DNA of 64,000 bases from Burkholderiales bacterium (GTDB lineage: Bacteria; Pseudomonadota; Gammaproteobacteria; Burkholderiales; SG8-41). Position numbers and translations under genes: made by a program. Below the pieces are notes generated by a model. It worked only from the letters and a program-made list of their open reading frames with translations, searched no databases and was not told the DNA's origin. The stretch spans positions 1-64,000 of the forward strand of contig JAIEPF010000011.1 in assembly GCA_019749945.1 (NCBI GenBank). The letters run 5' to 3'. This document shows positions 8,944-20,085 of the stretch, piece after piece (the stretch's first letter is position 1; the number at the start of each line of letters is the position of its first letter).

Positions 8944-9045
8944 GCCGGGAGTCCCTTTGATAACAAGGAAGCCAGTTTATAGCCGGTGAATATCAAATCC
9001 TGATAGCGAGCCTGCTCGGACTGAAATAACGCGATTTTCTTATAA

Positions 9046-10516
<1,471 letters not shown>

Positions 10517-10537
10517 TTAAGGTTTGGGCAGGGTTTG

Positions 10538-10733
10538 TTACTGCTGTTTCACGCGGGCTTGGTCTGCTGCCCGCATCTGCGCGAACCGCTCGCCGAGTTC
10601 CCGCATGTCCTCCTACGCACGGATGATGTCTTCCAGTGACAACTCGGACCAGCGCCGGTTGTTCGCGACGTGAGCCCTCCCATGTGGTCAGGCTCCAGTC
10701 AAAATCATCAAGATCGGATTTATTGGCGGGCAT
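10538..10733 (-). pseudogene. broken small antitoxin-like gene (DFDW..TTWEG family)
   Basis: From ATG at 10731-10733 the minus strand encodes MPANKSDLDDFDWSLTTWEG and then SRREQ. This opening is familiar from a family of about 60-residue helical proteins found beside nucleotidyltransferase-type toxins. After REQ the frame is lost. A shift of one base restores the expected continuation NRRWSELSLEDIIRA, an in-frame TAG follows, and then EDMRELGERFAQMRA runs to a TAA at 10538-10540. One frameshift plus one stop therefore inactivate the gene. Family assignment is from memory of the pattern and needs a profile search. Confidence 0.65.
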
Positions 10734-10845
10734 TGTCCGGGTAGAGCAGGCGCAATTCGTCAATGTCGAGTTTATCCTGTGTGCGGCCCGCCACTTCCTT
10801 CATGCGTATCAGTGCAAAGCTTCGAAACTGGCGAGTTTCATGCCG
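10720..10845 (-). pseudogene. C-terminal remnant of nucleotidyltransferase-like toxin
   Basis: Directly upstream of the broken antitoxin-like gene a minus-strand frame reads RSFALIRMKEVAGRTQDKL and then DIDELRLLYPDNARQ before TAA at 10720-10722. It overlaps the next ATG by 14 bp. The pattern (LIRMKEVAGR..DK.DI.EL) resembles the C-terminal end of minimal nucleotidyltransferase or DUF6036 proteins, where a conserved MK..AGR..D..DI motif closes the domain. No start codon or upstream domain remains: the frame is closed by a stop at about 10846-10848 and dnaJ begins to end at 10873. It is a degraded partner of the adjacent gene. Confidence 0.5.
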
Positions 10846-10872
10846 CTAGCTTAGCACCACAGCGGCGGGGCA

Positions 10873-12003
10873 TTACTCCGCGAAAAACGCCTTGACCCGG
10901 TCCATCCAGGAATTGGCGCGCGGGTTGTGGCGCGCGGAATCCTTGTTGCTGATGGCCTCGAATTCCTGCAGCAGTTCCTTCTGCCGTGCAGTCAGGCTGA
11001 CAGGGGTCTCGACCACGACATGGCATTGCAGGTCGCCATGGGTGCTCGAGCGCACGCCCTTGATGCCCTTGCCGCGCAGGCGGAAGATTTTTCCGGTCTG
11101 GGTTTCCGGCGGAATCTTGATCTTGGCGTAACCATCGAGTGTCGGGATTTCGATTTCGCCGCCGAGCGCCGCGGTGGTGAAACTGACCGGCATTTCGCAA
11201 TGCAGGTCGTTGTGGTCACGGGTGAACACATTGTGCGGCTTGATCTGTATCACCACGTAGAGGTCGCCCGACGGCCCGCCGTTGACGCCGGCTTCGCCTT
11301 CGCCCGACAGGCGGATACGGTCGCCTTCATCGACGCCGGCCGGAATTTTCACCGCCAGCGTCTTGTGTTTCTTGATGCGGCCGCTGCCCGAGCAGCTGCT
11401 GCAGGGATTGGCGACCATCTTGCCGGTGCCGTGGCAGCGCGGGCAGGTTTGCTGGATCGAAAAGAAGCCCTGCTGCATGCGCACCTGGCCGTGGCCGCCG
11501 CAGGTCGTGCAGCTGGTCGGCTGGGTGCCCGGCTTGGCGCCGCTGCCGTGGCAGGTTTCGCATTCTTCCAGCGCCGGGATGCGGATGCGCGTCTCGGTGC
11601 CGCGCGCCGCGTCTTCCAGGGAGATCTCCAGGTTGTAGCGCAGGTCGGCGCCGCGGAATACCGTCGAACGCTGCCGTCCGCCGCCGCCACCGCCGAAGAT
11701 GTCGCCAAAGATGTCGCCGAAGGCGTCACCGAAACCGCCAAAGCCCGCACCCGCCCCGGCGCCACCGGCGGCGGAAGGATCCACGCCGGCATGGCCGAAC
11801 TGGTCATAGGCCGCACGTTTTTGCGCGTCGGTGAGGACTTCATAGGCCTCCTTCGCCTCCTTGAAGTGCTCCTCGGCCTTGGGGTTGTCCGGGTTGCGGT
11901 CCGGATGCCATTTCATCGCGAGTTTGCGATAGGCCTTCTTCAGCTCGTCCTCGGACGCGTCGCGGTTGACGCCCAGTACTTCGTAATAGTCTTTTTTGGC
12001 CAT
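10873..12003 (-). CDS. dnaJ: chaperone DnaJ (Hsp40)
   Basis: 376 residues, full length. The J domain carries HPD in KWHPDRNP, followed by a Gly/Phe-rich linker ([18 protein letters not shown]). A zinc domain follows with four CxxCxGxG modules: [24 protein letters not shown] and CSSCSGSG. The C-terminal substrate-binding domains come last. DnaJ stimulates the DnaK ATPase and delivers unfolded clients. It lies downstream of dnaK on the same strand, but the 133-bp spacer contains an octamer array (12013-12132) with a strong hairpin. No Shine-Dalgarno is evident; the start ATG follows the array by nine bases. Confidence 0.98.
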   Translation of the reverse strand: MAKKDYYEVLGVNRDASEDELKKAYRKLAMKWHPDRNPDNPKAEEHFKEAKEAYEVLTDAQKRAAYDQFGHAGVDPSAAGGAGAGAGFGGFGDAFGDIFGDIFGGGGGGRQRSTVFRGADLRYNLEISLEDAARGTETRIRIPALEECETCHGSGAKPGTQPTSCTTCGGHGQVRMQQGFFSIQQTCPRCHGTGKMVANPCSSCSGSGRIKKHKTLAVKIPAGVDEGDRIRLSGEGEAGVNGGPSGDLYVVIQIKPHNVFTRDHNDLHCEMPVSFTTAALGGEIEIPTLDGYAKIKIPPETQTGKIFRLRGKGIKGVRSSTHGDLQCHVVVETPVSLTARQKELLQEFEAISNKDSARHNPRANSWMDRVKAFFAE

Positions 12004-12012
12004 CGCTTTTCA

Positions 12013-12132
12013 GTGAAGATGTGAATGAGTGAAGGCGTGAACGGGCAACACCAAAGAAAACACCCTCTCCCCCGGCTGGGGGAGAGGGCTGGGGAGAGGG
12101 GGATTCACCCGTTCACTCATTCACTTCTTCAC
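12013..12132. repeat. inverted octamer array with GC-rich hairpin core (copy A)
   Basis: Left arm, four head-to-tail octamers at 12013-12044: GTGAAGAT, GTGAATGA, GTGAAGGC, GTGAACGG. Right arm, inverted, at 12101-12132 reads on the minus strand GTGAAGAA, GTGAATGA, GTGAACGG, GTGAATCC. Between them is a perfect 11-bp stem with GGCT loop (12063-12088), followed by a second partial copy of the G-rich arm. The whole element fills the dnaK-dnaJ spacer. Five related elements occur elsewhere in the window. Confidence 0.85.
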
Positions 12133-12136
12133 GAAG

Positions 12137-14077
<1,941 letters not shown>

Positions 14078-14120
14078 GTCTGTAACCTCGTTCTGAAAAA
14101 GGGTTGCGCCGGAGATATTT

Positions 14121-14140
14121 TATAAGTTATTGATTTTATT
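14121..14140 (-). repeat. dispersed 20-bp AT-rich motif upstream of dnaK
   Basis: Minus-strand AATAAAATCAATAACTTATA, 19 of 20 bases identical to the copy at 38781-38800. It lies in the presumed dnaK 5' untranslated region, 44 bp before the start codon. Confidence 0.6.
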
Positions 14141-14191
14141 CAATAATTTACAAGAGTCTCAGCGGCGGTCGCAATGCTTTGTTGATTGGGT

Positions 14192-14219
14192 AACTGGGGT
14201 TGTTCGCATGGTTTTCAAG
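14192..14219 (-). promoter_or_regulatory. sigma-32-type heat-shock promoter for dnaK
   Basis: On the minus strand CTTGAAA (14213-14219) is followed after 13 bases by CCCCAGTT (14192-14199). This closely matches the sigma-32 consensus CTTGAAA - 13 to 17 - CCCCATNT. The -35 box overlaps the grpE stop codon. The implied transcript start gives a leader of roughly 105 nt before dnaK. Confidence 0.75.
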
Positions 14220-14787
14220 CACCGCGGGCCTTGGCCACGGTCACCAGCGCCGGGCGCACCACGCGGTCGTGCAGCACATAACCCTTCTGCAGCACCTGCA
14301 CCACGGTGTTCGGCTCGGCATCGGCCTCGACCATGCTGATCGCCTGGTGGCGATGCGGATCGAATTTCTGGCCGACGGGGCTGACTTCGGTGAGCTTGAA
14401 TTTTTCGAAGGCGGCCGAGAGTTGTTTCAGCGTCAGCTCGGCGCCGCTTTTCAGGCTCTCGACGGTCGCGGTTTCCACGGCCAGCGCGGCTTCGAGGCTG
14501 TCCTTCACGGCGAGCAATTCGGTGGCGAAACTCTCCACCGCGTATTTGTGTGCGTTGGCGACATCGGTGATTGCGCGTTTGCGCACGTTTTCGGTTTCGG
14601 CCTTGGCGCGCAGGAAGGCCTCGTGGTGTTCCTGGGCTTTGGCTTCGGCGGCCTGCAGCAGCTCTTGTGCAGAGGGCGCGGCGGCGCTTTCCGGGGCTGT
14701 GGTTTCAGCAGCGCTTGCGTTCGCGGTCACGGCAGCGTCCGCGGTTGCAGATTCAGGGGTGGTTTGGTCTTGCTGTTCCTGCGACAT
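14215..14787 (-). CDS. grpE: nucleotide exchange factor GrpE
   Basis: 190 residues. An acidic, Ala/Thr-rich N-terminal tail (to about residue 40) is followed by the long coiled coil [33 protein letters not shown]. The C-terminal beta domain contains [41 protein letters not shown], the family signature. GrpE releases ADP from DnaK. The gene precedes dnaK in the usual order and has its own sigma-32-like promoter at 14823-14850. A second promoter overlapping its stop codon probably boosts dnaK. Confidence 0.98.
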   Translation of the reverse strand: MSQEQQDQTTPESATADAAVTANASAAETTAPESAAAPSAQELLQAAEAKAQEHHEAFLRAKAETENVRKRAITDVANAHKYAVESFATELLAVKDSLEAALAVETATVESLKSGAELTLKQLSAAFEKFKLTEVSPVGQKFDPHRHQAISMVEADAEPNTVVQVLQKGYVLHDRVVRPALVTVAKARGA

Positions 14788-14822
14788 GATTGTTTTGCTT
14801 GGGTGATTGATTGACTTGGGGC

Positions 14823-14850
14823 ATGTTGGGCTGACCCTTTGAATTTCAAG
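14823..14850 (-). promoter_or_regulatory. sigma-32-type promoter for grpE
   Basis: Minus-strand CTTGAAA at 14844-14850 and CCCAACAT at 14823-14830, 13 bases apart. The -35 box is perfect and the -10 box is a weaker match than that of dnaK. The predicted transcript start is about 30 bp before the grpE ATG. Confidence 0.6.
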
Positions 14851-14866
14851 GATATTTTTTTATATT

Positions 14867-14886
14867 TATAAGTATTTGATTTTATT
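14867..14886 (-). repeat. dispersed AT-rich motif upstream of grpE
   Basis: Minus-strand AATAAAATCAAATACTTATA, two mismatches from the dnaK copy within the first 19 bases. It lies just upstream of the grpE heat-shock promoter in a locally AT-rich stretch. Confidence 0.55.
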
Positions 14887-14949
14887 TATATTTTTATTGA
14901 CCGCTGATGAAAGCAGGGAGAGATTGCCGGGGGTAGCCCGGCGGCTAGT

Positions 14950-15135
14950 CACTTTTCTTGTCTCGCCAAGAAAAGTAACCAAAAGAAGGCGACCCAGGCT
15001 CGCCGGCCCTGCGGGCTGCCCTGCGCTGCTCGCCAAGCCGGGCGGCTGCGGAACTCGCCCTCGCAAACTGCGCGAGGGCTCAGACAGTCCTCGCCGACTG
15101 CCCCCGGCCTGGCTGCGCTGCTCGGCGGCTCACAT
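14950..15135. repeat. dispersed intergenic repeat with two hairpins
   Basis: The 470-bp gene-free stretch 14788-15256 holds this GC-rich block. It opens with a perfect 10-bp stem (ACTTTTCTTG, loop TCTCGC, CAAGAAAAGT; 14951-14976) and then AACCAAAAGAAGGCGACCC. It contains a second stem GCCCTCGC/GCGAGGGC at 15057-15079. Similar blocks are widespread between genes in Burkholderiales and Xanthomonadales (known from general experience, not searched). It carries no credible gene. Confidence 0.6.
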
Positions 15136-15256
15136 GGGTGGATTCGTGGGGTTAGTTTAGTTGCGATCACAGCAGTGTAGTATTGCGTCACCTTATTGTG
15201 GGCATCTGCAGTTAGTGTCCCTTCGATTTCATGCTCGTGACTAAAGAGGAGCCTAT

Positions 15257-15589
15257 ATGTTGGAGGCAATGTACGGTATCGAGTTTGTATCCAATGCGAA
15301 TGATGGGGGCTACGGTGTCGTAGTCCTAGAGACCGGAAGAATACTTGGTGGTGACTCATCATTCGTTTTCGTTGGCAGCTATAAAACGGAAAATGGAATT
15401 TTGTGCGCTGATGTTAAATGCACGAATGACAGGAATATGCTTCAGTCTATTTTTGGTGATATCAAGGAATTTAATCTGCGCCTTGAAGGGAAGTCAGATT
15501 TCAAGGAATTCACGCTTCGTGGGCACATGATTGAAAATCCTGCAATGAAAATTGCAGTAAAACTCACTCGAAGAGCCGAACTGCCTTGA
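15257..15589 (+). CDS. GrlR-like small protein
   Basis: 110 residues with a good ribosome site (AAAGAGGAG, seven bases before the ATG). The pattern MYGIEFVSNANDGGYGVVVLETGRILGGDSSFVFVGSYKTENG closely resembles the GrlR family (PF16518), small calycin-like beta-barrel proteins named after a type III secretion regulator of enteropathogenic E. coli. Solo homologues outside secretion islands have no known role. The gene stands alone, opposite to the chaperone genes. It is clearly poorer in G+C than its neighbours and borders a dispersed repeat, so it may be a recent arrival. Confidence 0.7.
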   Translation: MLEAMYGIEFVSNANDGGYGVVVLETGRILGGDSSFVFVGSYKTENGILCADVKCTNDRNMLQSIFGDIKEFNLRLEGKSDFKEFTLRGHMIENPAMKIAVKLTRRAELP

Positions 15590-15634
15590 TTTTTCGTAAG
15601 GTGTAATAACCAACGGGCATTTCGCCGCATGCAT

Positions 15635-16459
15635 CTACGGATGTTGCGCGAGGAACTTCAGCAATTCCGCGGTGCAGGCCTCCGGCACGATGTGATGCAC
15701 CATGTGGTGCTGCGTCGGCAGGTGTACGAGTCTGAAATTTTTCAGGTGGGTGGTCAGCAGGCGTTCCTGTTCGGCGTCGGTGATCGGGCCGCCGGTGGGG
15801 TAGAGGCCGAGCACGGGGCATTGCACCCTGGGCAGCCATTGCAGCGCATTGGCGTCATTTACCAGTTGCACCAGCCGCAGCAGCACGTCGATGTCGCCCT
15901 TGGCGAATTCGTCGGCGTACCAGTTGAAAAATCCTTCTTCGGTCTCCGGCGGGAAACGGGTGGAGCGGTTGGTGGTATCCACCCATTTTCGGATGCCCAT
16001 GTCGCGCATCGCATCGCTGCGCGAGCCGTGTTTCAGTGCGTAACTCGTTTTCATGTGGTCGCTGATGTAGACGGGTGTTGCGGCGATGGTCAGCGTACGG
16101 ACCAGTTGCGGGTGCAGCGCAGCCAGTCCCAGGCCGATGATGCCGCCGGAGGATTCGCCGACGAAATGCACCTGGTCGACACCGAGGTCTTCGATGATCG
16201 CGACCAGGTCGGCAACACAGTGTTCCTCGGTCAGGCCGGTGGCGAGGTCGAAGTCGCGGCCGGATGCGCCGAGGCCGCGCATGTCGGGGCGCACAACGCG
16301 GTAGTGGCGGGCCAGCGCCGGCACCCACTGGTACCAGAATTGTGCCGAGCGGCCGTTGCCGTGCTGCAGCAGCACGACCGGTGCATCAGCCCATGGATCG
16401 GTGAAATCATCCACGACATAGTGCAGCCGTGGCTGGCCTGTGCGCTCGACAAACGGCAT
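15635..16459 (-). CDS. alpha/beta hydrolase
   Basis: 274 residues from the ATG at 16457-16459; a longer frame to 16549 would run into hemH. The oxyanion region VVLLQHGNGRSAQFW, the nucleophile elbow GESSGG and the terminal histidine region HLPTQHHMVHH outline a standard alpha/beta hydrolase of the 3-oxoadipate enol-lactonase or haloperoxidase-like type. Substrate unknown. The start lies four bases after the hemH stop on the same strand, so it is probably co-transcribed with hrcA-hemH, although no functional link is obvious. Confidence 0.85.
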   Translation of the reverse strand: MPFVERTGQPRLHYVVDDFTDPWADAPVVLLQHGNGRSAQFWYQWVPALARHYRVVRPDMRGLGASGRDFDLATGLTEEHCVADLVAIIEDLGVDQVHFVGESSGGIIGLGLAALHPQLVRTLTIAATPVYISDHMKTSYALKHGSRSDAMRDMGIRKWVDTTNRSTRFPPETEEGFFNWYADEFAKGDIDVLLRLVQLVNDANALQWLPRVQCPVLGLYPTGGPITDAEQERLLTTHLKNFRLVHLPTQHHMVHHIVPEACTAELLKFLAQHP

Positions 16460-16463
16460 GGCG

Positions 16464-17555
16464 TTACTTTTTTGCGCCCAGCTGCAGCGCGCGGTCGCGC
16501 GAGGCTTTGAGATTCTCGGTCGTGGCGCTGCTGCCCCAGCCCAGCACATTCTTCAGCACGATGTCGGTCAGTGCGTGGATCCAATCGTCGCGTTCGTTGA
16601 GGCAGGGGATGTAGTGCAGTTCCCTGCCGCCGTTGGTGAGGAAGTCGCCCTTGGCTTCAATCGCGATTTCTTCCAGGGTTTCCAGGCAGTCGCTGACAAA
16701 ACCGGGGCAGACCACGTCGACGCGGCCGGTTTTGTTTTTGGCGAGTGCCTTGATCGTTTCCGCGGTGTACGGCTGCAGCCATTCGGCGCGGCCGAAACGG
16801 GACTGGAAGGTCACGGTATAAAAGTCGGGCTTGAGTCCGATCTGTTCGGCGATCAGGCGGCCGGTTTTCAGGCATTCGCAGTGATAGGGGTCGCCCAAGT
16901 CCAGCGTGCGCCGCGGCACGCCGTGGAAACTCAGCACCAGGTGGTCGCCGCGGCCGTGTTTGAACCAGTAGTCCTGGATGTTCTGCGCGGAGGACTTGAT
17001 GTAAGCCTCGTGGTCGTGGAAATGGCGCACGGTGCGCAGCGCCGGCTGGTTGCGCATGCGGCCGAGGATCTCGAACGCGGTATTGAAGACCGTGCCGGTG
17101 GTGCTCGCCGAATACTGCGGATACAGCGGCAGCAGCAGGATGCGGTCGCAGCCCTGCGTTTTTAATGCGTCCAGTTTTTCGCGGATGGAGGGGCGGCCGT
17201 ACCGCATTGCATGTTCGACCACGTGCGGCTGTTTCAGGCGTTCGCCGAGATAGCCGCGCAGCAGATTGGTCTGGCGTTCGGTATGCACTTTCAGCGGTGA
17301 GCCTTCCCTGGTCCACACCTGGGCGTAACGCGCGGCCGAGGCCTTGGGGCGCGTGGTCAGCACGAACAGGTTGAGGATCAGCCACCAGATCGGCCGCGGT
17401 ATCTCAACGACATAAGGGTCGGAGAGGAATTCACGCAGGTAGGTGCGCACCGCGCCGGGGGTTGCCGAGTCGGGCGAGCCGAGATTGATCAGCAGGATGC
17501 CGATTTTCGGCGCAGTGCCGTGGGCAAAAGACGGCTCTTTGGAGAAAAGTCCCAT
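16464..17555 (-). CDS. hemH: ferrochelatase HemH
   Basis: 363 residues. Key parts are the N-terminal IGILLINLGSPDSATPGAVRTYL and the metal-site histidine in HLVLSFHGVPRRTLDLGDPYHCEC. The second acidic site is in DVVCPGFVSDCLETLEEIAIE. The enzyme inserts Fe(II) into protoporphyrin IX, the last step of haem synthesis. It lies 26 bases after hrcA on the same strand, an arrangement often seen in betaproteobacteria, and its product could link to heat stress only through shared transcription. Confidence 0.97.
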   Translation of the reverse strand: MGLFSKEPSFAHGTAPKIGILLINLGSPDSATPGAVRTYLREFLSDPYVVEIPRPIWWLILNLFVLTTRPKASAARYAQVWTREGSPLKVHTERQTNLLRGYLGERLKQPHVVEHAMRYGRPSIREKLDALKTQGCDRILLLPLYPQYSASTTGTVFNTAFEILGRMRNQPALRTVRHFHDHEAYIKSSAQNIQDYWFKHGRGDHLVLSFHGVPRRTLDLGDPYHCECLKTGRLIAEQIGLKPDFYTVTFQSRFGRAEWLQPYTAETIKALAKNKTGRVDVVCPGFVSDCLETLEEIAIEAKGDFLTNGGRELHYIPCLNERDDWIHALTDIVLKNVLGWGSSATTENLKASRDRALQLGAKK

Positions 17556-17581
17556 CAGTGTGTGAGGCTGTCGCGCCGCGC

Positions 17582-18616
17582 TTAGCGCTGCGTCAAGGCA
17601 CTGCTTAACAATTTTGCGGTGATGTCGACGATGGGAATCACGCGTTCATAGGCCATGCGCGTCGGGCCGATGACGCCGACGGTGCCGACGATCTTGCCGT
17701 CGACTTCGTAGGGCGCGGTGACCACGCTGCATTCGTCGAGCGGTGTCAGTCCGGCTTCACCGCCGATGAAAATCTGCACGCCCTGCGCCCGGCTGGAGAC
17801 GTCGAGCAGTTGCAGCAGCGTGGTGCGGTGTTCAAACAGATTGAACAGCTCGCGCAGCTTGGTCATGTTCGATGACAGGTCGTTGATGCCGAGCAGGTTC
17901 ACTTCGCCCGAAATCACCACGTCCTCGGCGGACTCGCTGACCGCCTGGTCGCCGGCGGCGAGCGCGGCGGCCATCAGCTGCGACATGTCTTCGCGCAGCT
18001 GTTTCAGTTCGGACTGCAGGCGGCGGCGGATTTCCTCGAAGGTGCAGCCGGCAAAGTTCTGGTTGAGCATGTTTGACGCTTCCACCAGCTCGGACGGGGT
18101 ATAGGCCTTCTCGGTCTGGATGATGCGGTTCTGCACGTCACCTTCGGCGGTGACCAGGATCAGCAGCAGGCGTTTTTCGGAGAGGCGCAGGAATTCGATG
18201 TGGCGGAAACCGGCGCTGCGCCGCGGCGTGACCACGACGCCGGCGAAACGAGTGATTTCAGACAGCACATGGGAGGCGGACGCGACCAGCTTCTGCGTAT
18301 TTTCAACCTGCAACTGGCCCTCGAGCTGGTTGATCTCGACGCGGTCCAGCGGTTTGACGGTCAGCAGGGTATCGACAAAAAAACGGTAGCCGCGCGGCGT
18401 CGGGACACGGCCCGCCGAGGTGTGCGGACTGGCGATGAAGCCCATGTCCTCGAGGTCCGCCATCACGTTGCGGATGCTCGCCGGCGACAGGTCGAGTCCG
18501 GAGTACTTGGACAGCGCGCGCGAACCCACCGGCTGCCCGTCAGCGATGTAACGCTCCACCAGGGTTTTCAGCAGCAGCTGCGCGCGTTCGTTCAGCGCAT
18601 GTGTTTCATTCGCCAT
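17582..18616 (-). CDS. hrcA: heat-inducible repressor HrcA
   Basis: 344 residues. An N-terminal winged helix ([52 protein letters not shown]) is followed by a GAF-like domain with [17 protein letters not shown] at its start. HrcA binds CIRCE operators and represses chaperone genes until unfolded protein engages GroEL. A CIRCE-like inverted repeat at 18647-18673, just upstream of this gene, suggests autoregulation. The dnaK and grpE upstream regions carry sigma-32-like promoters but no CIRCE, so HrcA probably controls groESL elsewhere and itself. Confidence 0.98.
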   Translation of the reverse strand: MANETHALNERAQLLLKTLVERYIADGQPVGSRALSKYSGLDLSPASIRNVMADLEDMGFIASPHTSAGRVPTPRGYRFFVDTLLTVKPLDRVEINQLEGQLQVENTQKLVASASHVLSEITRFAGVVVTPRRSAGFRHIEFLRLSEKRLLLILVTAEGDVQNRIIQTEKAYTPSELVEASNMLNQNFAGCTFEEIRRRLQSELKQLREDMSQLMAAALAAGDQAVSESAEDVVISGEVNLLGINDLSSNMTKLRELFNLFEHRTTLLQLLDVSSRAQGVQIFIGGEAGLTPLDECSVVTAPYEVDGKIVGTVGVIGPTRMAYERVIPIVDITAKLLSSALTQR

Positions 18617-18646
18617 GAAATGATTTTACACAAAAAGCGCGGCGCC

Positions 18647-18673
18647 TCAGCACTCTCTGCATCAGAGCGCCAA
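18647..18673 (-). promoter_or_regulatory. CIRCE-like HrcA operator
   Basis: The plus strand reads TCAGCACTC, nine spacer bases, then GAGCGCCAA. The CIRCE consensus is TTAGCACTC-N9-GAGTGCTAA, so the halves match at 8 of 9 and 7 of 9 positions. The site lies 31 bp before the hrcA start codon, in the region shared with the divergent nadK gene. Confidence 0.7.
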
Positions 18674-18735
18674 TGCATTGTTTTTAATGGGTTTGCACGG
18701 CACCGGGTGTGGAGAAATTATGGTTTAATGCGATC

Positions 18736-19620
18736 ATGCCTGCCGCCTTCCCCACTGTTGCGCTGATCGGTAAATACAAGACGCCGGAGATCGCCGGACC
18801 GGTGATGAAGCTCGCGCGTTTTCTCGAGGAACGCGGCGTCAAGGTATTGCTCGACCGCCTGACCGCGGCGCATATCCAGAATTGCCCGTACGAAGTGCTG
18901 TTGCTGGAAGACCTCGGTCGCGAAGCCGATCTGGCGATTGTCATCGGCGGCGACGGCACCATGCTCAACATCGCGCGCACCTTCGCGCCCTGCGATGTGG
19001 CGCTGGTGGGGGTCAATCAGGGACGGCTGGGTTTTCTGACCGACATTTCGCTGGACACCATGTTCGAAACCATCACCTCGATCCTCGATGGGCAGTACGT
19101 GACCGAGGAGCGCATGCTGCTGCAGTCCGAGGTCTGGAGCGGCAGCAACGGCGGCGCCCAGGAGTGCGTGTTCGATGTGCTGGCCTTCAACGACGTGGTG
19201 GTGGCCAAGGGTTTTCGCGGCGGCCTGGTTGAGATCGAAGTGCTGATCGACGGCCAGTTCATCTACAACCAGCGTTCCGACGGACTGATCGTGGCGACAC
19301 CGACCGGTTCGACGGCCTACGCCCTGTCATCCGGCGGCCCGATCGTGCATCCGGCGCTGAGCGTGATGGCGCTGGTGCCGGTGTCGCCGCATACCCTGTC
19401 CAACCGGCCGATCATCATCAGCGGCGACAGCACCGTCGAAATCGTGGTGCGCAGCGCCGACGACCCGCGCGCGCATTTTGACAGTCATTCGCATTTCGAC
19501 CTGCGCGAGAACGACCGCGTCGTCGTGCGCCGTTATCCGCACAAGATCAAGCTGCTGCACCCCGTGGGTCACAGTTATTACGCGATGCTGCGTGAAAAGC
19601 TGCACTGGAACAGGGATTGA
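18736..19620 (+). CDS. nadK: NAD kinase
   Basis: 294 residues from the ATG at 18736. A GTG at 18709 in the same frame is possible, but family members begin near VALIGKYKTPEIAGPV. The ATP-site motif GGDGTMLNIAR is at residues 71-81, NDVVVAK follows, and the glycine-rich NAD-site stretch TPTGSTAYALSSGGPIVHP is clear. The enzyme phosphorylates NAD to NADP. The gene is divergent from hrcA and upstream of recN, a common betaproteobacterial order. An S23 gene inside an octamer array separates it from recN here. Confidence 0.97.
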   Translation: MPAAFPTVALIGKYKTPEIAGPVMKLARFLEERGVKVLLDRLTAAHIQNCPYEVLLLEDLGREADLAIVIGGDGTMLNIARTFAPCDVALVGVNQGRLGFLTDISLDTMFETITSILDGQYVTEERMLLQSEVWSGSNGGAQECVFDVLAFNDVVVAKGFRGGLVEIEVLIDGQFIYNQRSDGLIVATPTGSTAYALSSGGPIVHPALSVMALVPVSPHTLSNRPIIISGDSTVEIVVRSADDPRAHFDSHSHFDLRENDRVVVRRYPHKIKLLHPVGHSYYAMLREKLHWNRD

Positions 19621-19664
19621 GTGCGTAAATGCGTGAGCAGGTGAACGAGTGAACGGGTGAACGG
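19621..19664. repeat. octamer array, left arm of S23-bearing element (copy B)
   Basis: Beginning right after the nadK stop, degenerate units (GTGCGTAA, GTGAGCAG) lead into three clean octamers at 19641-19664: GTGAACGA, GTGAACGG, GTGAACGG. The next GTG (19665) is the only plausible start codon of the S23 gene. The inverted partner arm is at 20051-20081. Confidence 0.85.
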
Positions 19665-20030
19665 GTGGCCCATATCAAGCGCAAGCACAGGGATCTGCTG
19701 GTCTGGCAGGAGTCGGTGAACCTGACCGTTGCGATATACGGGGTTACAGAGTCTTTTCCCAAATCCGAGCTGTTTGGGTTGACCTCGCAACTCAGGCGAT
19801 CGGCATCATCCGTACCCTCCAATATCGCCGAAGGTGCGGCACGTTCCGGAACAGCGGAACTTCTGCGATTTCTGAGCATTGCCAATGGCTCGTTGTCCGA
19901 AGTGGACACACATCTCGAAATTGCGGATCGGCTGGGTTATCTTTCTGACAGAAAAGTGCTTGATGAAAAGGTTGAGCGGGTTTTTCGCCTGTTGTCAGGT
20001 TTAATCGCTTCCTTGAAGAAAAAGCGTTAA
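19665..20030 (+). CDS. four-helix-bundle protein (S23 / 23S rRNA IVP family)
   Basis: 121 residues. HRDLLVWQESVNLTVAIYGVTESFPKSELFGLTSQLRR followed by SASSVPSNIAEGAARSGTAELLRFL is the diagnostic core of PF05635. This family is encoded in 23S rRNA intervening sequences, as solo genes, and as the Avd partner of diversity-generating retroelements. Its molecular role outside Avd is unknown; Avd binds nucleic acid as a pentamer. The frame has no internal ATG. The start is GTG at 19665, made by the last unit of the left octamer array, with a stop 15 bases upstream in frame. The gene is bracketed by inverted octamer arrays, and its base composition is less GC-rich than nadK and recN. Confidence 0.88.
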   Translation: MAHIKRKHRDLLVWQESVNLTVAIYGVTESFPKSELFGLTSQLRRSASSVPSNIAEGAARSGTAELLRFLSIANGSLSEVDTHLEIADRLGYLSDRKVLDEKVERVFRLLSGLIASLKKKR

Positions 20031-20050
20031 CGCGCGCCAATGTTTTTTTC

Positions 20051-20081
20051 CCGTTCACCCGTTCACCCGTTCACTACTCAC
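20051..20081. repeat. octamer array, right arm of S23-bearing element (copy B)
   Basis: Three perfect CCGTTCAC units at 20051-20074 (GTGAACGG on the minus strand) plus a degenerate unit TACTCAC. The arm ends five bases before the recN ATG and is the inverted partner of the array at 19641-19664. Confidence 0.85.
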
Positions 20082-20085
20082 TGAA

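Noticed and set aside
8944..9000. TTGATA and TATAAA as a cas3 promoter on the minus strand
   Set aside because: The hexamers are only nine bases apart, too close for a sigma-70 promoter.
14078..14214. CIRCE operator in the dnaK upstream region
   Set aside because: No TTAGCACTC-like half with a partner at nine bases was found. Only sigma-32-like boxes are present.
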